In this document: positions 1 to 5,941 of the stretch, one piece after another
Numbering within the stretch: position 1 is the stretch's first letter
Layout: each line of letters begins with the position of its first letter
Assembly (NCBI GenBank): GCA_943325655.2
Contig: CALPQG020000123.1
Span: 1-7,296 of the forward strand
Source of the DNA: Bifidobacterium breve
GTDB taxonomy: Bacteria; Bacteroidota; Bacteroidia; Cytophagales; UBA9547
Reading direction: 5' to 3'
DNA: 7,296 nt
Made by a program: the position numbers and the translations under genes
Notes under the pieces: generated by a model
What the model saw: only the letters and a program-made list of their open reading frames with translations
Database searches by the model: none
Told to the model about the DNA's origin: nothing

Positions 1-96
1 TAAAAATAGTAAAAAGGAGGATTGTCTTTGGAATTTACTCCCCTTTATTTTGGTCAGTTATACCTGTCAGTTATTAAATTTGCATTTCCGTTCATG

Positions 97-277
97 TTAC
101 AGATTCCTCTTCCAGTTTTCCCGATTCCTTTCTAATAATTTTTGTACGTGAATCTGTTTTAATTTATCATAAACTACACATGTCTCACATCAACAAGTGA
201 ACTTTTAATTGAATAAATTCACTCATGGTAAGCTTCGTTTCTTATTGTTTACTTACAAGAAAAGTAACTTGATGACG
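97..277 (-). pseudogene. Decayed anti-sigma factor (zinc-finger, zf-HC2-like) remnant
   Basis: Remains of a short anti-sigma-like protein of the kind usually encoded just after Bacteroidota ECF sigma factors. One frame reads VTFLVSKQ, then a stop, then ETKLTMSEFIQLKVHLL. The next frame continues CETCVVYDKLKQIH and ends ERNRENWKRNL followed by a TAA at 97-99. Together they give the typical layout of such proteins: a conserved HLL(M)CxxC zinc-binding centre (H, C, C visible) in the middle and a basic tail. The reading frame breaks within the CxxC region near 189-191, and an in-frame stop interrupts the N-terminal third, so no functional product is expected. No convincing start codon is visible; the left bound is the stop codon and the right bound is the first recognisable codon. 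It follows the decayed sigma gene by about 36 bases on the same strand, which supports the assignment. The family call comes from motif recognition, not from a search. Confidence 0.6.
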
Positions 278-313
278 CGATAAGATTATTTTTGATGTTA
301 CAGACTTTGCTTC

Positions 314-767
314 CTAAAACCAATTGTTTTCAAGACATTTTCTTAGCTGTAACTTTGCCCTATGCATCAGTACCAAAAAAATTGATTCCGTAATATTCAA
401 ACATTTGCAAATTTCTTTGCTGTCAATACCTTCTAGCTATTTCATTGCAAATACAATAGAAATTTTAGAGGTAAGCTATTCAGAAAATCAGACAATACCG
501 ACTGAGATTAGCCATTTTCTATTTTTAACTACATCAATGTGCCATCTATGGACCTGATTTTCAGTTTTGATATGACCACGCCCATCATTAAAAAAATATG
601 CTGGGTTATGTTCATCCGATAAAAGCAGCACTACTTTTTAGGACTGCAATAAAAGTTTCTTGGACTAAATCCTCGGCTACCTCAACATTCCTTCCCCTCA
701 TCAATACATATTTGTACCTCTAATCAGCATAATTGGCAACCCGTAAATCAGGATTTAAGAATAGCAT
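314..767 (-). pseudogene. Decayed ECF RNA polymerase sigma factor (sigma-70 family)
   Basis: Fragments of a Bacteroidota-type ECF sigma factor are scattered over three frames. From an ATG at 765-767 the frame reads NPDLRVANYAD, a stop at 720-722, then RGRNVEVAEDLVQETF (sigma region 2) and a stop at 612-614. A second block near 505-590 contains GHIKTENQVHRWH, the linker between regions 2 and 4. A third near 400-455 reads LEGIDSKEICKCLNITES (region 4, helix-turn-helix). The last, 314-367, reads MHRAKLQLRKCLENNWF, the family's usual C-terminus, followed by a TAG. Intact members are about 190 residues; only about 150 codons fit here. The part between regions 2 and the linker, where the TWL motif normally lies, is missing, so there is an internal deletion of roughly 100 bases besides the stops and frameshifts. 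It lies upstream of the decayed anti-sigma gene, as in intact operons. Confidence 0.72.
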
Positions 768-779
768 ATACTACAAATT

Positions 780-807
780 AAAAATGTTTGTGAATATCCC
801 ACAAACA
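780..807 (-). terminator. Rho-independent terminator after the response regulator
   Basis: On the minus strand an 8-bp perfect stem, TGTTTGTG/CACAAACA (785-792 paired with 800-807), encloses a 7-base loop and is followed by five T residues (780-784). It starts 15 bases after the stop codon of the receiver gene, so it most likely ends that transcript and separates it from the sigma factor remnant. Confidence 0.72.
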
Positions 808-822
808 GCAACTTACTATTCC

Positions 823-1227
823 CTATAATAAATCCCTCATTTCATTAAGAGTTGCCTCTGTCAATGGTTTAGTTACATATTTGAAAACAAATTCATTGTC
901 ATTCATTCTTTCAATATCCTGTTTGTTGTCAGAACTGGTAAGAATCACCACTTTGGATTTATTTTTCAATACCTCAGAGTACTTTTCAAATTCATACAAA
1001 AAAACATATCCGTCAACAATAGGCATACTAATGTCTAAGAATATAATATCGGGCAATAATTCTAGGTTGTTTTGATTTTCTTCTAAAAATTCAAGAGCAC
1101 TTTTCCCATTATTTTTAACCAATATGTTTTTTGAAAATTTTGAAAGCGCTATCATTTTTTGGCTAATGTAATTGTCTACATCATTGTCATCAACCAACAT
1201 TACCCTGTTGTAAGTTTTAATACCCAT
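823..1227 (-). CDS. Single-domain response regulator (CheY-like receiver)
   Basis: A 134-residue stand-alone receiver domain with no output domain. Counting from the ATG at 1225-1227, the acidic pocket is D13-D14 in VMLVDDND, the phospho-acceptor is D65 in IIFLDISMP, the switch Thr is T97 in VILTSSD, and the conserved Lys is K120 in VTKPL. All catalytic and signalling residues of the family are present, so it should accept phosphate from a histidine kinase in the cytoplasm and act by protein contact. No kinase lies in the window, so the partner is unknown. An upstream in-frame TTG at 1237-1239 would add four residues, but it sits next to the T-tract of the clpC terminator and ATG is the commoner start. 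Only 57 bases separate it from clpC and they include that terminator. It therefore either depends on readthrough from clpC or has a promoter inside the clpC coding region. Family call is firm; role is not inferable. Confidence 0.93.
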   Translation of the reverse strand: MGIKTYNRVMLVDDNDVDNYISQKMIALSKFSKNILVKNNGKSALEFLEENQNNLELLPDIIFLDISMPIVDGYVFLYEFEKYSEVLKNKSKVVILTSSDNKQDIERMNDNEFVFKYVTKPLTEATLNEMRDLL

Positions 1228-1241
1228 ATCTATATTCAATT

Positions 1242-1272
1242 AAAAAGCGTTTCCTGCCTAAACAAGAAACGC
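1242..1272 (-). terminator. Rho-independent terminator after clpC
   Basis: On the minus strand a 10-bp stem, GCGTTTCTTG/CAGGAAACGC (1263-1272 with 1247-1256, one G-U pair), has a 6-base loop and is followed by five T residues (1242-1246). It begins 12 bases after the clpC stop codon and ends 14 bases before the receiver ATG, so it sits in the leader of the next gene. Confidence 0.8.
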
Positions 1273-1284
1273 CTTAAGATAGTA

Positions 1285-3813
1285 TTATTCAGTAATACTT
1301 TTTTTATCTATTTTCAACACCAACTCATCCCCTTCCACATAGTCAACTAAAATTGTATCTCCATTAGCGACTTCGCCTTTCAAGATTTCTTCTGCAACCG
1401 GATCTTCCAAATATTTCTGAATTGCCCTGTTAAGAGGTCTTGCGCCATACTGTTGGTCATATCCTTTGTCAGAAACAAAATCTTTGGCTTTTTCAGTCAA
1501 TTCAATTTTATAACCTAAGTTATTTAACCTTACAAACAATTTAGCCAAACTGATGTCAATGATTTGATGGATATGTTCTCTTTGAAGAGAATTAAAGATA
1601 ACAACATCATCCAATCTGTTCAGGAACTCAGGAGAAAATGCTTTTTTCAAGGCATTTTGAATCGATGCTTTCATATTGTCTTCCATGGTATCCACCTTGG
1701 TTTTAGTATTGAAACCAATACCGCTACCAAAATCTTTTAATTCACGGATCCCAATATTAGACGTCATAATAATAATCGTATTTCTAAAATCAACCCTCCG
1801 CCCCATGCCGTCGGTCAAAATACCATCATCCAATACCTGAAGTAAAATATTGAACACATCTGGATGCGCTTTCTCAATCTCGTCCAATAAAATGACACTG
1901 TAAGGTTTACGTCTGATTTTTTCAGTCAGTTGTCCACCTTCTTCATAACCTACATATCCCGGAGGCGCGCCTACCAAACGTGACACGGAGAATTTCTCCA
2001 TGTACTCACTCATATCTATTCTTACTAAAGCATCTTCTTTATCGAACAAATAGGTAGCCAGTGCCTTGGCCAATTCCGTTTTACCTACACCCGTTGGTCC
2101 TAAGAATATAAAGGAGCCGATTGGTTTCTTTGGATCTTTTAAACCTACTCTCGTACGTTGAATGGCTTTCACCAATTTCTTTACTGCTTCGTCTTGTCCA
2201 ACAACCCTTTCTTTCAGGTCTTCACCCATTAAAAGAATTTTGTCACTTTCGTGTTGAGAAACTTTGCTCACAGGAATCCCTGTCATCATCGCGATTACTT
2301 CAGCAACGTTTTCTTCTTTAACAGCATAACGCTTTTGCTTGGTATCTTCTTCCCACCTTAATTTTGCATTTTCAAGTTGATCCAAGAGTTTTTTCTCTTT
2401 GTCTCTTAACTGTGCAGCCTCTTCATATTGCTGACTTTTAACTACTTGAGTTTTAGATTTTTTAACATTTTCAATTTGCTCTTCGAGGATAACAATGTCT
2501 TGAGGAACATGAATATTGTTGATATGCACCCTTGCACCCGCTTCATCCAAAACATCAATTGCCTTATCAGGTAAATGACGGTCAGTAATGTAACGGTCCG
2601 TTAATTTCACACAAGCGTCAAGCGCTTCTTGTGAGTAAGTCACGTGGTGGTGTTCTTCGTATTTGTCTTTGATATTGTTCAGGATCTGAATGGTCTCTTC
2701 AGGAGTCGTAGCATCCACCATTACGATTTGAAACCTACGCGCTAAAGCCCCATCTTTTTCTATGTATTGTCTGTATTCGTCAAGCGTTGTTGCCCCAATA
2801 CATTGTATGTCTCCCCTCGCTAAAGCTGGTTTGAACATGTTGGAAGCATCTAATGAACCCGAAGCCCCTCCTGCACCAACAATGGTGTGAAGTTCATCAA
2901 TGAACAAAATCACTTCTGGAGATTTTTCAAGCTCATTCATGACCGCTTTCATTCTCTCCTCAAACTGACCACGGTATTTTGTACCCGCAACCAAAGAAGC
3001 CAGGTCTAATGTTACTACTCTTTTGTCGAACAGCACACGAGAAACTTTTTTCTGTACAATCCTCAAAGCCAAACCTTCAGCGATGGCAGTTTTACCCACA
3101 CCAGGTTCACCAATTAAGATTGGGTTATTTTTCTTTCTACGGCTTAAGATTTGAGCTACACGCTCAATTTCTTTTTCACGACCAACAATAGGATCTAATT
3201 TTCCATCTTCGGCAACTTTGGTCAAATCGCGTCCAAAATTGTCGAGTACTGGGGTTTTAGATTTTTCAGCAGTTCCAGAGCGGGAAGCTCCAGAACCTTG
3301 ATTTCCTGATGCTCCACCTCCAAATAATTTAGAGTCGTCGCCATCATCGTCTGTATCAGGTCCAGCCATCGGGTTGTGAGACTGATACTCCAGAAGTTCT
3401 TTTATCACGTCGTAATTCACTTGAAATTTATGTAGTATCTGTGTTGCTAAATTGTCTTTATCTCTCAAAATGGAGAGCAATAAATGTTCTGTACCGATTA
3501 ACTCACTTTTGAATATTTTGGCTTCAAGATAAGTTATCTTCAATACTTTTTCTGATTGTCGTGTTAATGGAATACTCGCCAAATTTTTAACGTTCCCAAC
3601 AGCGGTATTTTGCGTTACGAGTTCTATGTGTTCTTTTAATTCGTCCACCAGCACGCCAATTTTTTTGAGCAAACCCACGGCAATTCCTTCACCTTCTCTT
3701 ATTATTCCTAACAGAAGATGTTCAGTACCAATGTAATCATGATTTAAACGAAGGGCTTCTTCTCTGCTGAGTGAAATCACTTCTTTTACTCTGTTTGAAA
3801 ATTTCGCTTCCAT
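1285..3813 (-). CDS. clpC: ATP-dependent Clp protease ATP-binding subunit ClpC
   Basis: An 842-residue, complete class I Clp/Hsp100 AAA+ unfoldase. It uses ATP to unfold substrates and thread them into the ClpP peptidase in the cytoplasm. Domains in order: two Clp_N repeats (about 1-145; EHLLLGIIRE and EHLLLSILRD); an acidic then Gly/Ser-rich linker (151-185); AAA-1 with Walker A GEPGVGKT (235-242), Walker B VILFIDELH (301-309) and arginine-finger region ALARRF (356-361); a middle domain with a UVR-like motif, QQYEEAAQLRDKEK (461-474); AAA-2 with Walker A GPTGVGKT (572-579), Walker B ILLDEIEKAH (641-650) and sensor-2 GARPLNRAI (790-798). An IGF tripeptide at 699-701 lies where the ClpP-docking loop is found. 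The short single-UVR middle domain and two Clp_N repeats make this ClpC rather than ClpB. No ctsR, mcsA or mcsB is adjacent, unlike in Firmicutes. The leader contains TATATTTA (near 3847), a weak -7 match without a clear TTG partner; with no obvious terminator after the WbqC gene, transcription from upstream is also possible. Confidence 0.98.
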   Translation of the reverse strand: MEAKFSNRVKEVISLSREEALRLNHDYIGTEHLLLGIIREGEGIAVGLLKKIGVLVDELKEHIELVTQNTAVGNVKNLASIPLTRQSEKVLKITYLEAKIFKSELIGTEHLLLSILRDKDNLATQILHKFQVNYDVIKELLEYQSHNPMAGPDTDDDGDDSKLFGGGASGNQGSGASRSGTAEKSKTPVLDNFGRDLTKVAEDGKLDPIVGREKEIERVAQILSRRKKNNPILIGEPGVGKTAIAEGLALRIVQKKVSRVLFDKRVVTLDLASLVAGTKYRGQFEERMKAVMNELEKSPEVILFIDELHTIVGAGGASGSLDASNMFKPALARGDIQCIGATTLDEYRQYIEKDGALARRFQIVMVDATTPEETIQILNNIKDKYEEHHHVTYSQEALDACVKLTDRYITDRHLPDKAIDVLDEAGARVHINNIHVPQDIVILEEQIENVKKSKTQVVKSQQYEEAAQLRDKEKKLLDQLENAKLRWEEDTKQKRYAVKEENVAEVIAMMTGIPVSKVSQHESDKILLMGEDLKERVVGQDEAVKKLVKAIQRTRVGLKDPKKPIGSFIFLGPTGVGKTELAKALATYLFDKEDALVRIDMSEYMEKFSVSRLVGAPPGYVGYEEGGQLTEKIRRKPYSVILLDEIEKAHPDVFNILLQVLDDGILTDGMGRRVDFRNTIIIMTSNIGIRELKDFGSGIGFNTKTKVDTMEDNMKASIQNALKKAFSPEFLNRLDDVVIFNSLQREHIHQIIDISLAKLFVRLNNLGYKIELTEKAKDFVSDKGYDQQYGARPLNRAIQKYLEDPVAEEILKGEVANGDTILVDYVEGDELVLKIDKKSITE

Positions 3814-3936
3814 AGTCTTCCGTTTTTAATACGGTTTTATCGGTAAATATAGTGATTATATCAATAATTACACACTTCTTATTTCTTAAAATGATGCAAT
3901 TACTATGATAAAATACAGTAACAAAACTGTTTTAAG

Positions 3937-4560
3937 TTATAAATATTGTTTTGCTGCCGAACCCTCATTCATCAATAAATCTATAATACTCAGATTTTCA
4001 ACAAAAGTATCTCCGAAAACTTGGCAATATATATTAAAACTGATATTCTCCGTAAAAAGATTCATATTAAGTGATTTTTTAGGATGAATTACCTCACGAA
4101 TGTCATAAAAGTCAGGTAAAACACCTGAATTATGGGGGTAAAAGTCATCAGATAAAGTTACATCTATGTTAATTTTCAATAACTTAAGAATTTTTTCAAT
4201 TAATTTTAAATTTAAGTCAAATAAATATTTTGGTTGTTCATTTATGATTTGCTCAAAATATGGAAAATAATGTTCAAAAAATGGTGCATTTCCATAGGCT
4301 GACTGAATTCCTCTTAAATGTACCTTCACCCAATTTTGAGAATAATCAATCTGAACATCCCGAATGGCAAGTTTACTATTACCATTCAACACTGGAATTG
4401 ACAAAGTTTCAACTTTGTTGGCTGTCATGATCAAAGTTCTGTTCCTAAAACTTTGTTTCTGGTAATTTTCACAAGCCTCTAACGTAAAAGAAGATGCTTG
4501 TTGAATCATTTTAAAATAGGCAATATTGGGTAAATAGTGCGTTTCTACTAATAAATTCAT
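3937..4560 (-). CDS. WbqC-like family protein
   Basis: A 207-residue protein with the motifs of the WbqC family throughout: HYLPNIAYF (8-16), ENYQKQSFRNR (31-41), W77 in QNWVKVH, QSAYGNAPFFEHY (86-98), LFDLNLKLI (113-121), REVIHPKK (155-162) and NLSIIDLLMNEG (189-200). The length is normal for the family. No signal peptide or membrane segment is visible, so it is probably cytoplasmic. The founding member comes from an O-antigen locus, but the biochemical activity is not established, and here no polysaccharide genes are adjacent, so I assign no function. It starts with ATG 17 bases after the end of the YciO-like gene, with no terminator between, and is probably cotranscribed with it. The 123 bases before clpC hold only weak, irregular hairpins. 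Confidence 0.88.
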   Translation of the reverse strand: MNLLVETHYLPNIAYFKMIQQASSFTLEACENYQKQSFRNRTLIMTANKVETLSIPVLNGNSKLAIRDVQIDYSQNWVKVHLRGIQSAYGNAPFFEHYFPYFEQIINEQPKYLFDLNLKLIEKILKLLKINIDVTLSDDFYPHNSGVLPDFYDIREVIHPKKSLNMNLFTENISFNIYCQVFGDTFVENLSIIDLLMNEGSAAKQYL

Positions 4561-4577
4561 GTCAACAACAGTTAAAA

Positions 4578-5207
4578 TTAAAAATTAATTTCTCCGAGAC
4601 CTTCCCTGATAATCTCTATATCACCAGCGCTACCATCAATGACTGTAGACCCTTCATTTACGCTATTTCCACCATCAATCACTATATCGACGAGGTGTTT
4701 GTATTTTTCATAAATATCATCCGGATCGGTTATGTATTCTAAAATGTCATCATCAATTTGTTTCACAGAAGTACTTAAAATAGGATTTCCCAATTTTTCA
4801 ACCAGCATTTTACAAATTGCATTGGAAGGAACACGTATTCCAACGGTTTTCTTGCTGTTGTATAATAACTTCGGCACTTTGTTGCTCGCTTCCAAAATCA
4901 CGGTATAAGGACCTGGGAAAACTTTTTTCATCACCTTGAAAACGGACGTACTTATACTTTTAGTATACTCAGAAATATGACTTAAATCATTACAGACAAA
5001 GGAAAAATTACTCTTGTTGGGTTTAATACCTTTGATTTTGCAGATACGCTCCACTGCTCTGGCATTATGAATATCACAACCTATCCCATAAACAGTATCC
5101 GTCGGATAAATAACTACTCCCCCATTTTTCAAACAATCAACGATTTGATCTATAAATTTTTCTTGAGGATTGTCAGAATTGATTTTTATAAATGTTGCTT
5201 CAGCCAT
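4578..5207 (-). CDS. YciO/Sua5/YrdC family protein (putative L-threonylcarbamoyladenylate synthase)
   Basis: A 209-residue single YrdC domain. The superfamily includes TsaC/Sua5, which make threonylcarbamoyl-AMP from threonine, bicarbonate and ATP for the t6A37 modification of tRNAs that read ANN codons. Visible motifs: INSDNPQ (9-15), VVIYPTDTVYGIGCD (31-45), KIKGIK (57-62), PGPYTVIL (98-105), VGIRVPSN (122-129), LSTS (144-147), STVID (187-191) and IIREG (199-203). The length and the opening 'NPQ' segment resemble E. coli YciO (about 206 residues) more than TsaC or the longer Sua5 with its extra C-terminal domain. YciO is a poor substitute for TsaC, so the exact activity is uncertain. However, PTDTVYG is the TsaC/Sua5 form of that motif. 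It is the first gene of the leftward cluster, with a promoter about 65 bases upstream. Confidence 0.9.
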   Translation of the reverse strand: MAEATFIKINSDNPQEKFIDQIVDCLKNGGVVIYPTDTVYGIGCDIHNARAVERICKIKGIKPNKSNFSFVCNDLSHISEYTKSISTSVFKVMKKVFPGPYTVILEASNKVPKLLYNSKKTVGIRVPSNAICKMLVEKLGNPILSTSVKQIDDDILEYITDPDDIYEKYKHLVDIVIDGGNSVNEGSTVIDGSAGDIEIIREGLGEINF

Positions 5208-5271
5208 ATTTTCGCAAGTTATGAATTAGTCAAAATAATAAGACAGGTTATTGAAAGGAAATTATAAAAAA

Positions 5272-5304
5272 CAAAGATAAAAAAGTAAATACATTTATGA
5301 ACAA
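5272..5304 (-). promoter_or_regulatory. Promoter for the YciO-like gene (Bacteroidota type)
   Basis: On the minus strand TATCTTTG (5272-5279) is a perfect match to the TAnnTTTG -7 element, with a TTG (5302-5304) 22 bases upstream, inside the usual 17-23 spacing. The predicted leader to the ATG at 5207 is about 55-60 bases. Confidence 0.55.
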
Positions 5305-5372
5305 TAACATTCTCATTATGAACGAAAAACAGATTAATCATATATTTAAGCAAAAAAATATCTATCACAGTC

Positions 5373-5402
5373 TTGCAGATTAAAAAAATTCCACTACTTT
5401 TG
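5373..5402 (+). promoter_or_regulatory. Promoter for tRNA-Asn (Bacteroidota type)
   Basis: TTG at 5373-5375 and a perfect TAnnTTTG element, TACTTTTG, at 5395-5402 are separated by 19 bases. The tRNA begins 22 bases after the -7 box, which is right for a short 5' leader removed by RNase P. It is the only strong promoter seen before the GIY-YIG gene on this strand. Confidence 0.65.
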
Positions 5403-5423
5403 TATCCTCAATAAGAGAAACAC

Positions 5424-5497
5424 TCTTCCTTAGCTCAGTTGGTTAGAGCACATGACTGTTAATCATGGGGTCCTTGGTTCAAGCCCAAGAGGGAGAG
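5424..5497 (+). tRNA. tRNA-Asn (anticodon GTT)
   Basis: A complete cloverleaf can be folded by eye. Acceptor stem TCTTCCT (5424-5430) pairs with AGGGAGA (5490-5496) with one G-U. D stem GCTC/GAGC is at 5433-5436 and 5446-5449. Anticodon stem CATGA/TCATG (5451-5455, 5463-5467) carries loop CTGTTAA, giving anticodon GTT. The variable loop has 5 bases. T stem CTTGG/CCAAG (5473-5477, 5485-5489) carries loop TTCAAGC. The discriminator is G at 5497, as usual for tRNA-Asn. CCA is not encoded. The bases from the anticodon stem onward are repeated, imperfectly, 390-400 bases downstream. Confidence 0.97.
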
Positions 5498-5506
5498 CAG
5501 CAGAAA
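5453..5506 (+). repeat. Proximal copy of the tRNA-Asn 3'-half direct repeat
   Basis: Two blocks are shared with 5843-5906: the 14-base TGACTGTTAATCAT (5453-5466, anticodon arm) and a 31-base identical block (5476-5506). The second block covers the T arm, the acceptor 3' strand and 9 bases past the tRNA end. The bases between the blocks (5467-5475) differ from the distal copy. This copy belongs to the functional tRNA. Confidence 0.9.
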
Positions 5507-5534
5507 GCCTTACAATTATGTAAGGCTTTTTTTT
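5507..5534 (+). terminator. Rho-independent terminator after tRNA-Asn
   Basis: A perfect 8-bp stem, GCCTTACA/TGTAAGGC (5507-5514, 5519-5526), with a 4-base loop is followed by eight T residues. It starts 10 bases after the tRNA and lies between it and the GIY-YIG gene. Confidence 0.88.
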
Positions 5535-5564
5535 ATTCGTAACTTTTAAATTTTTCATCAACTT

Positions 5565-5852
5565 ATGTCGACAGTCTATATTTTATTTTCCACCAAAATC
5601 AATAAATTTTACATTGGATTTACAACCACTGCCCTTGAAGAAAGGCTACAAAAACATAATCATGAATACTACGAAAATAAATTTACAGCAAAAGGAATTC
5701 CGTGGGAAGTATATCTTGAGATCAAATGTAACTCTAACAACCAAGCACGAAAAATTGAAACTTTTACAAAAAAAATGAAAAGCAAAAATTTCATTCTCAA
5801 TTTAAAAGAACATGGATATCAATTTTTACTTGAAAAATTTAGTGACTGTTAA
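5565..5852 (+). CDS. Small GIY-YIG nuclease domain protein
   Basis: A 95-residue protein that is essentially one GIY-YIG nuclease domain of the UvrC/YhbQ-like type. Visible are the GIY-like strand VYIL (4-7), the YIG motif in FYIGFT (15-20), the conserved Arg in LEERLQKHN (R27, with H31), and the metal-binding Glu in ARKIETFTKKMKS (E65). The usual catalytic residues are therefore present and a single-strand DNA cut is plausible. There is no DNA-binding domain beyond a basic C-terminal part, and no signal peptide. The ATG at 5565 is 30 bases after a terminator, which leaves no room for a good promoter, so expression probably relies on readthrough from the tRNA promoter. The last two codons and the stop (GAC TGT TAA) lie in the repeated anticodon-arm sequence. 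Small GIY-YIG proteins are common in Bacteroidota and are often annotated as UvrC-like or endonuclease; biological role unknown. Confidence 0.9.
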   Translation: MSTVYILFSTKINKFYIGFTTTALEERLQKHNHEYYENKFTAKGIPWEVYLEIKCNSNNQARKIETFTKKMKSKNFILNLKEHGYQFLLEKFSDC

Positions 5853-5906
5853 TCATCGTCCCGATGCTTCGGGATGGTTCAAGCCCAAGAGGGAGAGCAG
5901 CAGAAA
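5843..5906 (+). repeat. Distal, damaged copy of the tRNA-Asn 3' half
   Basis: This copy carries TGACTGTTAATCAT (5843-5856), then 19 unrelated bases (5857-5875), then 31 bases identical to the tRNA T arm, acceptor 3' strand and trailer (5876-5906). The D arm and acceptor 5' strand are absent. The T stem is broken because only two of its five 5' bases remain, so this is not a tRNA gene. Its first bases also encode the end of the GIY-YIG protein. Confidence 0.88.
5859..5874. repeat. Short palindrome inside the distal tRNA fragment
   Basis: TCCCGA/TCGGGA form a 6-bp stem around the loop TGCT. The segment replaces nine bases of variable loop and T stem found in the intact tRNA. Similar TCCCGAT-type palindromes occur in many copies between genes of flavobacteria as far as I recall, which would make this an inserted dispersed repeat; only one copy is in this window. 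No T-tract follows, so it is not itself a terminator. Confidence 0.6.
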
Positions 5907-5941
5907 AAACCGCTTTAAACAATGTTTAAAGCGGTTTTTTT
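5904..5941 (+). terminator. Strong, possibly bidirectional terminator after the GIY-YIG cassette
   Basis: A 14-bp stem with core CCGCTTTAAAC/GTTTAAAGCGG (5907-5920, 5924-5937) has a 3-base loop and runs into T7 at 5935-5941. On the other side six A residues (5904-5909) give a T-tract on the minus strand, so it could also stop transcripts coming leftward from the Fic gene. Its stem is unrelated to that of the terminator at 5507-5534. Confidence 0.88.

Larger units (their letters stand above)
5453..5906 (+). mobile_element. Putative minimal GIY-YIG cassette inserted in tRNA-Asn
   Basis: A terminator and one small nuclease gene are bracketed by direct repeats of the tRNA-Asn 3' half. One repeat unit is 390 bases measured from the anticodon-arm block and 400 measured from the T-arm block. 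The proximal copy completes a working tRNA; the distal copy lacks the 5' half and carries a 19-base segment in place of 9 bases. This is the pattern left by an element that enters a tRNA gene and restores it with its own 3' end. No transposase or recombinase is encoded inside the unit, so the GIY-YIG protein is the only candidate for mobility. A simple local duplication or the edge of a larger, decayed island (see the recombinase stump further right) is an alternative. Confidence 0.5.

Noticed and set aside
53..74. Two copies of GTCAGTTAT, 13 bases apart
   Set aside because: A single short direct repeat near the window edge with no neighbouring feature; it could be chance.
324..557. 77-codon open frame on the plus strand
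   Set aside because: It lies antisense to the sigma factor remnant, whose conserved blocks read on the minus strand; the plus-strand translation shows no domain character.
3814..3936. Terminator after the WbqC family gene
   Set aside because: Only a 4-bp ACAG/CTGT stem with irregular flanks is present; too weak to call.
5297..5383. 28-codon open frame, MNNNILIMNEKQ... ending at TAA, plus strand
   Set aside because: It has no recognisable family or promoter, and it overlaps the -33 box of the tRNA promoter; chance is likely in AT-rich spacer.
5843..5906. Second tRNA-Asn gene
   Set aside because: Acceptor 5' strand, D arm and most of the T stem 5' strand are missing, so no cloverleaf can form.
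5453..5906. CRISPR-like array
   Set aside because: Only two repeat copies, both tRNA-derived, with a gene between them; no spacers of uniform length.
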